Below are positions 8,903 through 16,360 of a DNA stretch of 16,360 nt, piece by piece. How positions within the stretch are numbered: position 1 is the stretch's first letter; each line of letters starts with the position of its first letter. The notes beneath the pieces are model-generated. The model was not told where the DNA came from, made no database searches, and saw only the letters and a program-made list of their open reading frames with translations. This DNA comes from Deltaproteobacteria bacterium (GTDB lineage Bacteria > Desulfobacterota > Desulfobacteria > Desulfobacterales > SURF-15). A program made the translations under genes and the position numbers. The stretch covers positions 1 to 16,360 of the forward strand of contig JAHEHB010000071.1 of assembly GCA_024644775.1 (NCBI GenBank), in the 5' to 3' direction.

Positions 8903-9005
8903 AGTAAAGATCCGGGGCCAGAGGGTCCGGCTTTGGTTCACCCCGGAGGGGTGATATGCATGGTAACCTTTACCAGCAGTGATAAGGTTTTCGATTTTTG
9001 ATAAA
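8903..9005 (-). repeat. 103-bp dispersed repeat, copy B
   Basis: Inverted partner of 5562-5664. In this copy the GC hairpin is stronger, with CCGGGG (8912-8917) pairing with CCCCGG (8941-8946) and inner CCAGAG and CTTTGG arms. The AGTAAAGATCC end lies 3 nt from the coaBC ATG, so the element occupies the place where the ribosome binding site would be. The opposite end is followed by 60 bp before the upstream lipoprotein gene. The terminator-like AAGGTTTTCGATTTTT side faces the plus strand here, away from coaBC. Confidence 0.9.
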
Positions 9006-9065
9006 GACGCCCATCGACCATCCCCTCTTTAGGCCATACTGGGGTGTTTTATTTTTTCCGAGTCC

Positions 9066-9527
9066 CTAACGCACTGTGGGAGCGACGGCGACCTGCACCT
9101 GAGTCGTTAGATTTTCCTCCTGTATATAGATGATACATCGCCTGTTTTCTTTCTGAAACAACATAAAGGCGTTTAGCCGCGGGGACTTAAACACAGCGAC
9201 AAGCTGCCAATTGTCATTGGCCATTCCGTTTTTGAAGTAAGTGATCAGAGAGTTTCGGGTGACCCGGCCCTTCAAGGCAAGAAAACCCTCCGGATACCCA
9301 TCGGATTTCTCGATAATATAGGTCGATTTGTCGATAACGGATAGTTCTTTCGGTATGGGTATGTCTCCGAAGTCATAATATAAGGGGACTGCACCTTTGG
9401 AACTTAGCTCTGTTGATGAAGATCCGGAGTTATTCTGCGTGGAAGAGCAAGCCGAGAAAAATAAAACCGCCATAAACACAAACGCAATGCCAATAAAAAT
9501 ACCGCTTTCCCTAATTTGTGTTTTCAT
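9066..9527 (-). CDS. Uncharacterised lipoprotein
   Basis: A 153-residue protein with a lipoprotein signal: charged start MKTQIRES, a hydrophobic segment at about 9-25 and a lipobox FFSAC with Cys27 as the lipidated residue. A Ser/Asn/Thr-rich linker (28-45) follows. The compact domain at about 50-150 contains DIPIPKELSV, a GFLALKGRVT strand and NDNWQLVAVFKSPR, then alternating hydrophobic strands. I do not recognise the family with certainty. The IPIPKEL and W-x-L pattern suggests a small alpha/beta periplasmic domain. A strong AAAGGAG lies 7 nt before the ATG. The gene lies 64 nt after the TPR-like gene and 166 nt before the coaBC ATG, a gap filled mostly by repeat copy B. Confidence 0.75.
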   Translation of the reverse strand: MKTQIRESGIFIGIAFVFMAVLFFSACSSTQNNSGSSSTELSSKGAVPLYYDFGDIPIPKELSVIDKSTYIIEKSDGYPEGFLALKGRVTRNSLITYFKNGMANDNWQLVAVFKSPRLNAFMLFQKENRRCIIYIQEENLTTQVQVAVAPTVR

Positions 9528-9591
9528 CTTCGGACTCCTTTAAAAACGGTCGGTATCAAACGAAACATAGTGTAACGTTTCTAACATGTTA

Positions 9592-9867
9592 TTACAAGCC
9601 TTCACTCCGCAACCTCTTCAGCCGCTTCAGTCGGTCATATCGATGGATCAGGTTAAAGAATCTTCCGAACAAAGCAACCAACTCATCGTCGGTTTTCGGC
9701 GTTTGTTGAGAGAGCTTCTTTTCAATTTCCAGAAGCGCATCTGCAACATCTCTCCGCTCGGGTTCCCGTTCCAATAAATATCGATAGATTTCCGCCGCTT
9801 TTTCATAATGCCCCTGGCGTGCATATAAACCTGCCATTGTCGCTGTAAAAAATTCGGTATCTTCCAT
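9592..9867 (-). CDS. Small TPR-like protein, unknown function
   Basis: A 91-residue cytoplasmic protein. Residues about 5-36 (ATMAGLYARQGHYEKAAEIY, then RYLLEREPER) read as one tetratricopeptide repeat with the usual G-Y-A spacing, and a second, weaker helix pair follows to about 50. The C-terminal third is basic (HRYDRLKRLKRLRSEGL). One TPR cannot form a full superhelix alone, so it probably acts as a small adaptor or dimer. No signal peptide is seen. It starts 14 nt after ftsB with a weak TAAGAG just before the ATG, so co-transcription with murJ-ftsB is likely. A link to division or envelope work is inferred from position only. Confidence 0.72.
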   Translation of the reverse strand: MEDTEFFTATMAGLYARQGHYEKAAEIYRYLLEREPERRDVADALLEIEKKLSQQTPKTDDELVALFGRFFNLIHRYDRLKRLKRLRSEGL

Positions 9868-9881
9868 CTCTTACCGGTTCC

Positions 9882-10163
9882 CTAATCGTTGAGTTTAAGT
9901 ATGATTTCATCTTTTCCGATGACACCCAATTCTTTCCGTGCCACACGCTCTATGTATGTAAGGTCTGTCTGCAAACGCTCTACTTTACGATACAAGGCAA
10001 GATTATCCCGAATGATCACCCCGTTTATTTCCATGAGATGCTCCTGCTGTTGTTTCAAATACTTGAGTTCCCTAATCCCATTGTCGCCAAAAATGATAAG
10101 AAAACAAAGCAACACCAGGAAAACAACGGCAACCGATAAAAATATCCCTGCTTTGAAGCTCAT
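9882..10163 (-). CDS. ftsB: Septum formation initiator FtsB/DivIC family protein
   Basis: Bitopic division protein that in other bacteria bridges FtsL and FtsQ at the septum. The 93 residues have a transmembrane segment at about 6-25 (IFLSVAVVFLVLLCFLIIFG). A coiled coil follows at about 30-70 with the typical L-x-x-x-N-x-x-L spacing, then the family end RVARKELGVIGKDEIILKL. The open frame runs 59 codons further upstream, but that part lies within murJ in another frame and does not resemble the family. The ATG at 10163 overlaps the murJ TGA as ATGA, so the two are probably translationally coupled. The name ftsB rests on architecture, since sequence identity in this family is low. Confidence 0.87.
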   Translation of the reverse strand: MSFKAGIFLSVAVVFLVLLCFLIIFGDNGIRELKYLKQQQEHLMEINGVIIRDNLALYRKVERLQTDLTYIERVARKELGVIGKDEIILKLND

Positions 10164-11737
10164 TTTCGGCGCAGTCCCTTTCTGACAATCGATAAAATGC
10201 TTCGGAGTTCCGGGCTTCCAACCAAAAACGAAAAAAAACCATACAGAATGAAACCCATCACAATACTGGCGGACAACCCCCAAATAAGTCCGGACAATTT
10301 TTGATAATCCGGTGAAATGAGATATACCGCGGCAACCCAAACGACAACACCCATGAGAGCCGAGGACAAAACTGTTTTACAAAGAGATATCCCCATCTCT
10401 TTTACCCCCAACGCACCAAGCCTTTTTCTTAAGGCCCGGATTAACAACGCAAGATTAATGATCATAGAAAGCGTTAAAGCCAGGGCAAGACCCGCATGCC
10501 GCATCGGTCCCATGAGAATGATACCGAACAAAATGTTGGCGATAATAGAGACAATCGCTATTTTTACGGGTGTCTTGGTGTCTTGTAACGCATAAAAGGT
10601 CGAAATAACAATTCTGACCACTGAAAATGCCCAAAGGCCTATAGCATAGTATAAAAGTGCATCCGCCGTCAATTTGGTTGCTTCGGCGCTGAAAGCGCCC
10701 CGTTTAAACAACAGCGCCACAATGGGTTCCCGTAAAACAATAAGACCGACCATGGATGGAATTGTAATGTAAAAGACAAAATTTAAAGCATAGACAAAGG
10801 TGCTTTTAAGCCCCTGAAAATCGTTTTCCGCCGCTTGCCGAGACAGACTGGGAAGCACAGCTGTGGCAGTTGCGATGCCGAAAATAGCCAAAGGAAACTG
10901 TACCAATCGATCTGCATAATAGAGATACGATAGGCTGCCTCCAGGAAGCAATGAAGCCAGAAAGGTTTGAATGAGTGTATTGATTTGAAAGACAGCAGCA
11001 CCGAAAGTTGCCGGAAGCATGAGGGTGCCGATTCGTTTAAGACCGGGATGATAGATCTTGGCCTTGCGCCAGAAGATAAATCCTTTCTTTATTAAAAAGG
11101 GGATTTGCAAACTCAGCTGCAACACGCCACCGATTAATACCCCGATCGCAAGTCCATAAACACGGCGTGTCACATCCGTGGATAAAAACGATACCAGGAT
11201 CATGGAACCGATCATCGCAAGATTCAATAGCACCGGTGCCAATGCTGGGGCGGCAAAATGACCCAACGCATTCAGGATACCCATGCTGAAAGCGACGAGA
11301 CATATAAAAAAGACGTAGGGAAACATGATTCGGGCGATACGAACCGCCAGAGCGAACGTTTCGGGAGAGCTGGTGAACCCATAGGCGATGGCTTTCATAA
11401 TCAGGGGAGAAAAAACAACCCCCAGAATGGCGGTCACGGCCAAGAGAATTGAAAGAAGTCTTAACGCCGAACCGGCTAATTTAAATGCTTCTTGCTTGCC
11501 GTCTCGGGCTAGGTATTCAGTGAAAACAGGAACCAAGGCAATACTAAGAGAACCTTCTCCAAATAACCTTCTCAACATATTGGGAATTCTGAACGCTGCG
11601 ATAAAGGCATCTGAAACCGGTCCCGCACCAAAAAACCAGGCAAATACCATATCTCGTATGTAGCCGAAAATTCGACTCAGCAACGTGGCGGTGCCGACAA
11701 CGCCGGCCGCCTTTGTTACGCGAGCGTTTTCGGACAT
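10160..11737 (-). CDS. murJ: Lipid II flippase MurJ (MviN)
   Basis: Integral inner-membrane transporter that moves lipid-linked peptidoglycan precursor to the periplasmic side. The 525 residues contain about 14 hydrophobic segments, the usual number. Signatures are strong in the first helices: LLSRIFGYIRDMVFAWFFGAG, with Arg residues matching the essential ones of E. coli, then SDAFIAAFRIPNMLRRLFGEG and ALVPVFTEYL. GILNALGHFAAPALAPVLLNL in the middle is also diagnostic. The ATG at 11737 has no clear Shine-Dalgarno. The gene is divergent from rpsT across 100 bp that hold the rpsT promoter; no convincing murJ promoter was found there. Confidence 0.95.
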   Translation of the reverse strand: MSENARVTKAAGVVGTATLLSRIFGYIRDMVFAWFFGAGPVSDAFIAAFRIPNMLRRLFGEGSLSIALVPVFTEYLARDGKQEAFKLAGSALRLLSILLAVTAILGVVFSPLIMKAIAYGFTSSPETFALAVRIARIMFPYVFFICLVAFSMGILNALGHFAAPALAPVLLNLAMIGSMILVSFLSTDVTRRVYGLAIGVLIGGVLQLSLQIPFLIKKGFIFWRKAKIYHPGLKRIGTLMLPATFGAAVFQINTLIQTFLASLLPGGSLSYLYYADRLVQFPLAIFGIATATAVLPSLSRQAAENDFQGLKSTFVYALNFVFYITIPSMVGLIVLREPIVALLFKRGAFSAEATKLTADALLYYAIGLWAFSVVRIVISTFYALQDTKTPVKIAIVSIIANILFGIILMGPMRHAGLALALTLSMIINLALLIRALRKRLGALGVKEMGISLCKTVLSSALMGVVVWVAAVYLISPDYQKLSGLIWGLSASIVMGFILYGFFSFLVGSPELRSILSIVRKGLRRK

Positions 11738-11774
11738 GAGAAAACGAGCATGACGAATCGATTCATAAAATAGC

Positions 11775-11803
11775 TTGACAGGCTAGGATGCATTGATTAT
11801 TGT
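11775..11803 (+). promoter_or_regulatory. Predicted sigma70 promoter of rpsT
   Basis: A perfect -35 hexamer TTGACA (11775-11780) and TATTGT (11798-11803, 4 of 6 matches) are separated by 17 nt. The start point would be near 11810, giving a leader of about 28 nt that contains the GAAAGGAG ribosome binding site. Confidence 0.6.
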
Positions 11804-11837
11804 CTTGCTCTCAACTTTATGAAAGGAGTTACACAAA

Positions 11838-12104
11838 TTGGCAAATCACAAATCTGCTATCAAACGCGCTCGGCAAAACATCGATCGGCGAACGCGCAAT
11901 AAGTCCGCGAAAACGAGAGTCAAAAATGTCGTTACCGATGTTCGTCTAGCAGTTAAAGATCAACCCAAGGAAGCAGTCCTTGAGACACTTACGAATGCGA
12001 AATCGGTTATTGATAAAACCGCCCGAAAAGGAATTATCCATAAAAAGACCGCTGCTCGTAAAATATCTCGTCTCAGTAAAATGGTCAACAACCTCACGCA
12101 CTAG
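11838..12104 (+). CDS. rpsT: 30S ribosomal protein S20 with UUG start
   Basis: Primary 16S rRNA-binding protein of the small subunit. The 88 residues are of normal length and open with the signature MANHKSAIKRARQN, followed by the basic three-helix body and HKKTAARKISRLSKMV near the end. The start codon is TTG. It is fixed by a strong AAGGAG 9 nt upstream and by the conserved ANHKSA that follows at once; no ATG or GTG fits. In E. coli rpsT also starts with UUG, and the weak codon is part of translational autoregulation, so similar control is plausible here. It is monocistronic, divergent from murJ and convergent with lptE. Confidence 0.97.
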   Translation: MANHKSAIKRARQNIDRRTRNKSAKTRVKNVVTDVRLAVKDQPKEAVLETLTNAKSVIDKTARKGIIHKKTAARKISRLSKMVNNLTH

Positions 12105-12113
12105 CCCGAGACA

Positions 12114-12629
12114 TTAAAAATTACTGGTCAATTGATTGTAGACGATCTCTGCAAACCGTCTTGAGAGTGTTTCAATGGCCTCCTTTTTGTTGTCTTCCGT
12201 TTCTTGATTTGAATTCCCCACCACATAGGTTTCGTTTGCCGTCACACCGTTTGCTGCCCACACGACGTTACCGCCTGCTTGTGTCAATTTTAAATCGAGA
12301 CGAGCAGTCACTCGCCGTTCAATGGCAGTTGTTTCCCCACGTCGCGAGGCGGATTCAACGGTGATCGCTGCTATAGCGCCGGACAGAACCCCCTCTGCAC
12401 TCTCCTTGCTGTCTAAATAAACATCTCGTTTACGGGTAATTTCATAAATGAGATCGTTGGTAAAGATGTTTTCTACACCCACTTCTGAACTTCGGTTGGT
12501 CAATATTTCAACGAAAACAGATTCTATCTCGGCGGGGAAACTCCCTCCGCCGACAAATCGATACCCACACGCTGTCAGAATCAAAGTCAGAATGAAAGCA
12601 ATCCAAAGTTTCTTCTTTTGCGTCGTCAC
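12114..12629 (-). CDS. lptE: LPS-assembly lipoprotein LptE
   Basis: Outer-membrane lipoprotein that plugs the LptD beta-barrel and helps deliver lipopolysaccharide to the surface. The 171 residues carry a basic start (MTTQKKKLW), a hydrophobic helix and lipobox LTAC with Cys21. GYRFVGGGSFPAEIESVFVE follows, typical of LptE, and then an alternating strand-helix body ending with a long helix (EAIETLSRRFAEIVYNQL). The start is a GTG with a G-rich AGGGGG about 10 nt upstream; no nearby ATG fits. It lies 28 nt after leuS, as leuS-lptE pairs do in many Gram-negative bacteria. Its stop is only 9 nt from the rpsT stop on the other strand. Confidence 0.9.
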   Translation of the reverse strand: MTTQKKKLWIAFILTLILTACGYRFVGGGSFPAEIESVFVEILTNRSSEVGVENIFTNDLIYEITRKRDVYLDSKESAEGVLSGAIAAITVESASRRGETTAIERRVTARLDLKLTQAGGNVVWAANGVTANETYVVGNSNQETEDNKKEAIETLSRRFAEIVYNQLTSNF

Positions 12630-12657
12630 AACCGTTTTCCCCCTGTTTCAGTAATGA

Positions 12658-15249
12658 TTAAACAACAATATTCACCAATTTATTTTTAACAACAATCACT
12701 CGTTTTACCGGTCTTTCACCAACAAACCTCTGAACGCGGTCATCTTCAAGTGCCATGGTTTCAACGGTTTTATCATCGACATCTGAACTCACATAAAATC
12801 GGCTTCGAAGCTTTCCGTTTACTTGCACCACAATCAAAAGGTCGTCTTTTTCCAAGGCATCTTCGCGAAATGCCGGCCACTGCGCAAGCAAAACACTTTC
12901 TTCATGACCCAACTTCCGCCAGAGTTCTTCGCAGATATGAGGAACGATAGGAGATAGAAGCAATACGATCGATTCAAGTGTATATCGCATCACGGGTGCA
13001 GTATTTGGGTCTTCAAGGGACGAATCAAACCCATAGGAAGCATTTATAAGTTCCATTACCGCACTGATGGCGGTATTAAAATGAAATCGTTCTTCAATAT
13101 CATGGGTCACTTTTTTTATGGTTTGGTGCGTCGCCTTATACAGGTTTCTTAGATCATCGGAAAGATGATTCGGGGAACCGGTATACGGTGTTGCCATGCT
13201 GACAACATCCATCCAGTTCGTCGCCAACCGCCAGACACGATTCAGGAACCGAAATCCTCCCTCGACGCCCTGATGGCTCCATTCAAGGTCCTTTTCAGGT
13301 GGTGCGGCAAACAGGCAAAAGAGCCGTGTAACGTCCGCACCGTATTTTTCCAGCAGGACACCCGGGTCAATCACATTCTTTTTCGACTTGGACATTTTCT
13401 CAATCCTGCCGATGGTCACGGTTCGATTGCACTTGACGCAAATACGGTTGGGCAGGTCTCCTACGATCTCCTCTGGAAGTAAATATCCGTGTTCCGGACA
13501 CGAAACCGTTTCTTTGCAAACCATCCCTTGCGTCAACAATCGCGCAAACGGCTCCTTGTATGTGACAAGGCCAAGGTCGTGAAGAACTCGCGTAAAATAC
13601 CGGGAATAGAGGAGGTGCAATATCGCATGCTCAACCCCCCCGATATACTGATCAACCGGCATCCAATAATCGACAGCCGCTTTGTCGAACATACCGTCAT
13701 TAAAATGAGGACTGCAGTAGCGCTCAAAATACCAAGAGGACTCCACAAACGTATCCATGGTATCGGTTTCTCTCCTCGCCTCAACGTTGCCGCATTTCGG
13801 ACAGGTGGTATTAACAAACCGTTCAAGGCCGGGGAGTGGCGAGCGCCCCCCGTCTAAAAGATCCGTATCCTCGGGAAGTAAAATCGGCAGGTCCGATTCG
13901 GACACTGGAACAATGCCGCACGATGGGCAATGAACCATAGGAATCGGCGCGCCCCAGTATCGTTGCCGTGAAATTCCCCAATCCCTTAGCCGAAAACTGA
14001 CGGTTTTCTTTCCGATCCCCATTTGTTCGAGGTAGGTAGCGATGGCGTCCAACGCATGGTTGCTCTTCATTCCGTCGAATTGACCCGAATTAACCATCGT
14101 TCCTTCACTGACATAGGCTTCTGTCATGGGATTTGAGGATAGTGAGTCTTCGAAGGGTTTTACAACAACGACAATATTCAGGCCGTATTTTTTGGCAAAT
14201 TCGAAATCTCTCTGATCATGGGCCGGAACCGCCATTACAGCGCCGGTTCCGTATTCCATTAAAGCGAAGTTGGCGGTATAGATCGGCATTCTTCTGCCAC
14301 TCAACGGATTGAGACAGTAAGCCCCGATAAACACGCCCTCTTTTTCATAGCTTTCCACGGCTCGGCTGGACCGGTCTTGCAACGCCATTTGCTCGACAAA
14401 GGATCGTACGTCTGTCTCCTGTGTTGTTCCCTTGGATAGTTTCAACACCAGCGGATGCTCCGGCGCCAAACACATGAACGTCGCCCCAAATACAGTGTCG
14501 TGTCTTGTCGTAAATACAGGTATTTCCTCGTTTGAATCCTCCACCGGGAATCGAATTTCCGCCCCGATACTTTTTCCGATCCAGTTTTTCTGCATCGTAA
14601 TGACTTTATCCGGCCAGCCCGGCAGTTGATCACAATGGGCAAGCAGATCCTCGGCATAGTCTGTTATTCGAAAAAACCATTGAGGCAGTTTCTCCTGTCG
14701 TACCTGGTTGCCGCACCGCCAGCACAAACCGGCCTCGACCTGTTCGTTTGCCAGTACGGTCTGACACGGTTCACACCAATTCACGAGGGACTCTTTCCGG
14801 TAGATCATGCGCCTTTCGTACATCTTCAGAAAGAGCCATTGCTCCCAACGGTAGTATTCGGAGCTGCAAGTGGCAATTTCCCGATCCCAATCGTAGCTGA
14901 ATCCGACCCGCTTGAGCTCTGAGCGCATGGCATCGATGTTATCATAGGTCCACTTCGCCGGGTGCGATTGGTTGGCAATGGCCGCATTTTCCGCCGGCAT
15001 GCCAAAGGCGTCCCACCCCATTGGATGAAGCACATTGAATCCTCTCAATCTTTTGTAACGGGCCACCACATCGCCAATGGTGTAGTTTCTTACGTGTCCC
15101 ATATGTATTTTGCCGGATGGATAAGGAAACATCTCCAGAAGGTAATATTTTTTTTTGCCCGGTTCTTCCTTAACCTTAAACAACTGTGAAACTTCCCAAT
15201 AGTCTTGCCATTTCTTCTCAGTGCGTTTCGGGTCGTATTTTTCATCCAT
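12658..15249 (-). CDS. leuS: Leucyl-tRNA synthetase
   Basis: Class I synthetase that charges tRNA-Leu and edits mischarged products. The 863 residues starting [15 protein letters not shown] match the usual length (about 860). HMGH (HIGH signature) is at 49-52 and KMSKS at 618-622. A first zinc site uses Cys159, Cys162, Cys176 and Cys179. The CP1 editing domain has a threonine-rich motif at 247-252 and Asp345 in AHDQRD, the residue that recognises the amino group. Further CxxC pairs occur at 441/444, 483/486 and 604/607. The editing motif reads TTRHDT, with His where E. coli has Pro. The frame stays open for 55 codons upstream to an ATG at 15414, but that part is unlike the family and overlaps the rng promoter. 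Confidence 0.96.
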   Translation of the reverse strand: MDEKYDPKRTEKKWQDYWEVSQLFKVKEEPGKKKYYLLEMFPYPSGKIHMGHVRNYTIGDVVARYKRLRGFNVLHPMGWDAFGMPAENAAIANQSHPAKWTYDNIDAMRSELKRVGFSYDWDREIATCSSEYYRWEQWLFLKMYERRMIYRKESLVNWCEPCQTVLANEQVEAGLCWRCGNQVRQEKLPQWFFRITDYAEDLLAHCDQLPGWPDKVITMQKNWIGKSIGAEIRFPVEDSNEEIPVFTTRHDTVFGATFMCLAPEHPLVLKLSKGTTQETDVRSFVEQMALQDRSSRAVESYEKEGVFIGAYCLNPLSGRRMPIYTANFALMEYGTGAVMAVPAHDQRDFEFAKKYGLNIVVVVKPFEDSLSSNPMTEAYVSEGTMVNSGQFDGMKSNHALDAIATYLEQMGIGKKTVSFRLRDWGISRQRYWGAPIPMVHCPSCGIVPVSESDLPILLPEDTDLLDGGRSPLPGLERFVNTTCPKCGNVEARRETDTMDTFVESSWYFERYCSPHFNDGMFDKAAVDYWMPVDQYIGGVEHAILHLLYSRYFTRVLHDLGLVTYKEPFARLLTQGMVCKETVSCPEHGYLLPEEIVGDLPNRICVKCNRTVTIGRIEKMSKSKKNVIDPGVLLEKYGADVTRLFCLFAAPPEKDLEWSHQGVEGGFRFLNRVWRLATNWMDVVSMATPYTGSPNHLSDDLRNLYKATHQTIKKVTHDIEERFHFNTAISAVMELINASYGFDSSLEDPNTAPVMRYTLESIVLLLSPIVPHICEELWRKLGHEESVLLAQWPAFREDALEKDDLLIVVQVNGKLRSRFYVSSDVDDKTVETMALEDDRVQRFVGERPVKRVIVVKNKLVNIVV

Positions 15250-15480
15250 CCGGTGTGTTTCCCCCCCAGAATAATCCTTCAATACTTCTTGGAGATTTTC
15301 CATATAATCCGTGGTATGTAATGCCACAGTGTGAAATAAATAGCAAGGTTGACGGTTAATATCCGTGTGGCGCTGAAGAGTAGAATTTGTTTGACTTAAA
15401 TCTAATAATTTCATATTCTTATAAAAAAGTATTCGTCCGATATTAATTAATGTCGCTAAGGAGTAATAAAGAATTTAACC
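15250..15480. other. Divergent leuS-rng intergenic region
   Basis: 231 bp without a supported gene. It holds the rng promoter prediction at 15391-15419 and an imperfect 7+3+7 palindrome at 15311-15327 (GTGGTAT, GTA, ATGCCAC). A run of six G on the minus strand (15266-15261) lies 11 nt before the leuS ATG and may serve as its weak ribosome binding site. No T-box signature (TGGNACCGCG-like) is present on the leuS side. No well-spaced promoter for leuS was identified. Confidence 0.55.
15391..15419 (+). promoter_or_regulatory. Predicted sigma70 promoter of the RNase E/G gene
   Basis: TTGACT (15391-15396, 5 of 6) and TATTCT (15414-15419, 4 of 6) are separated by 17 nt of AT-rich DNA. Transcription would start near 15426, leaving a leader of about 55 nt. 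The region is notably richer in AT than the flanking genes. Confidence 0.5.
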
Positions 15481-16360
15481 ATGAGTAGTAAAATCCTCAT
15501 TAATGCCATCGATCCGGAAGAATGTAGAATCGCCAAAGTCAAAGACAATATGCTCGAAGAATTTCATATAGAAAGCGCTTTGAGAGAAATCACAAAAGGT
15601 AATATCTACAAAGGGGCCGTTGTCCGTGTGGAACCCGGACTCCAAGCGGCATTCGTGGATTATGGTGCGGATCGTCATGGTTTCTTACAAATTATTGAAA
15701 TTCACAGCGACTATTTCCAAGATACCCGACCGGGGGATCGGTCCATCAGGGATGTAATAAAACCCCGCCAGGAGCTCCTCGTTCAAGTTACAAAGGATCC
15801 GGTATTAAAAAAAGGTGCGATGCTTAGCACATATATTGCTCTGCCGGGAAGACGTATGGTGATTATGCCTGGAAGCAGCACCAGTGGAATATCGCGCAAA
15901 ATAGAAGACGAGAATGAGCGAAACCGAATAAAAACCCTTATCAGCAGCATGAAAGTCCCCGACGGATTCAGCATCATTGTTCGCACCGCCGGCGAAAATG
16001 CCACGAAATCACTTTTGGAAAAAGACTTGCGGTATTTATTAAAGCTCTGGAAAACCATCAAAGAAAAGGGATTAAAGGAACAGGCACCCAAATTGCTGTT
16101 TAAAGAGCGCAATGTCGCAATCAGATCCATACGGGACTATTTCACACCGGATGTATCGGAAATCCTTATAGACGAACCAGCGATCTATCAGGAAGTCAGA
16201 GATTTCATGTACATTGTTTCGCCAAAACACACGAAAATTGTGAAACGCTACACGGGTTCGAAACCGATTTTTACGAAATATCAACTGGAGAAACAGATTG
16301 CTTCGATTTTCGAAAACCGTGTGGGATTAAAATCGGGAGGATCGATCGTCATACAACAAC
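15481..16360 (+). CDS. rng: Ribonuclease E/G family protein, N-terminal part (window edge)
   Basis: Endoribonuclease for RNA decay and rRNA or tRNA processing. The 293 visible residues open with MSSKILINAIDPEECRIAKV, typical of short RNase G-like proteins. The S1 RNA-binding domain spans about 36-125 (NIYKGAVVRVEP, AAFVDYGADRHGFLQ). The RNase-H-like and 5'-sensor region follows, with MPGSSTSGISRKI and TAGENA. It ends at GGSIVI, just before the catalytic DNase-I-like acidic residues, which lie outside the window. No long N-terminal extension is present; whether it is RNase G or E depends on the missing C-terminus. The ATG is the only start in frame after a stop at 15457-15459. The best AAGGAG is 17 nt away, with a closer weak AAAGAA. 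Confidence 0.93.
   Translation, partial: MSSKILINAIDPEECRIAKVKDNMLEEFHIESALREITKGNIYKGAVVRVEPGLQAAFVDYGADRHGFLQIIEIHSDYFQDTRPGDRSIRDVIKPRQELLVQVTKDPVLKKGAMLSTYIALPGRRMVIMPGSSTSGISRKIEDENERNRIKTLISSMKVPDGFSIIVRTAGENATKSLLEKDLRYLLKLWKTIKEKGLKEQAPKLLFKERNVAIRSIRDYFTPDVSEILIDEPAIYQEVRDFMYIVSPKHTKIVKRYTGSKPIFTKYQLEKQIASIFENRVGLKSGGSIVIQQ

Noticed and set aside
5562..9005. Composite transposon bounded by the inverted repeats
   Set aside because: The enclosed genes are chromosomal housekeeping genes in their normal context and no transposase is present. The repeat pair is kept as a finding without that interpretation.
9022..9057. CCCC/GGGG inverted repeat followed by TGTTTTATTTTTT on the plus strand, terminator-like
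   Set aside because: The stem is 4 bp with a 15-nt loop and no plus-strand gene ends nearby. On the minus strand, where the genes are, the U tract is on the wrong side.
10164..10340. 59-codon N-terminal extension of FtsB
   Set aside because: It lies in murJ coding sequence in another frame, and the ATGA junction gives a normal FtsB.
13489..13857. Plus-strand open frame of 122 codons
   Set aside because: Antisense to strongly conserved leuS coding sequence; a shadow frame.
15250..15414. 55-codon N-terminal extension of LeuRS
   Set aside because: It does not resemble the family, overlaps the -10 box of the rng promoter, and the core begins at the ATG at 15249 with normal length.
15250..15420. 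T-box riboswitch upstream of leuS
   Set aside because: No conserved TGGNACCGCG-type antiterminator box and no terminator hairpin are visible.

Overview
The window is housekeeping DNA from a Gram-negative bacterium, most likely a Desulfobacterota (deltaproteobacterial) sulfate reducer or relative. The evidence is the xerC-hslV-hslU-argB order, the long-form NfeD/slipin pair, a LeuRS with extra cysteine pairs, an RNase E/G paralogue with the short start typical of that group, and outer-membrane genes (lptE, two lipoproteins). This placement is an inference from gene content and order; no database was searched. No prophage, plasmid, insertion sequence, CRISPR array, tRNA or rRNA was seen.

Layout. 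Almost everything from 11737 down to the left edge is on the minus strand. In transcription order: murJ (lipid II flippase), ftsB (division), a small TPR-like protein, an unknown lipoprotein, coaBC (coenzyme A synthesis), a family 4 uracil-DNA glycosylase, nfeD and a slipin (membrane quality control). A 242-bp non-coding gap with a candidate promoter follows, then a small Rho_N-domain protein, a HAD-type nucleotidase, xerC, hslV, hslU and argB (cut by the window edge). Many junctions are tight, including ATGA overlaps at murJ/ftsB and nucleotidase/xerC, so long co-transcribed runs are likely. On the right, rpsT (plus strand, UUG start, good promoter and ribosome binding site) is divergent from murJ and converges on lptE. 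leuS-lptE form a minus-strand pair, and an RNase E/G gene runs off the right edge on the plus strand, divergent from leuS.

The least ordinary feature is a 103-bp repeat present twice in inverted orientation (5562-5664 and 8903-9005). I count 8 differences and no gaps. One copy fills the nfeD-slipin gap and supplies the nfeD stop codon. The other ends 3 nt before the coaBC ATG. The repeat contains a near-perfect palindrome and a GC-rich hairpin, and looks like a dispersed, structured intergenic repeat. The second region worth attention is the 4541-4782 gap, with three hairpins, a 14-bp AT palindrome and promoter-like boxes ahead of the Rho_N gene.

Several gene starts are set here by context rather than by longest open frame: xerC, nfeD, coaBC, ftsB and leuS. 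I found no convincing new multi-gene defence or metabolic system. The novel candidates are the repeat, the Rho_N mini-protein and its leader, and two small uncharacterised genes between ftsB and coaBC.
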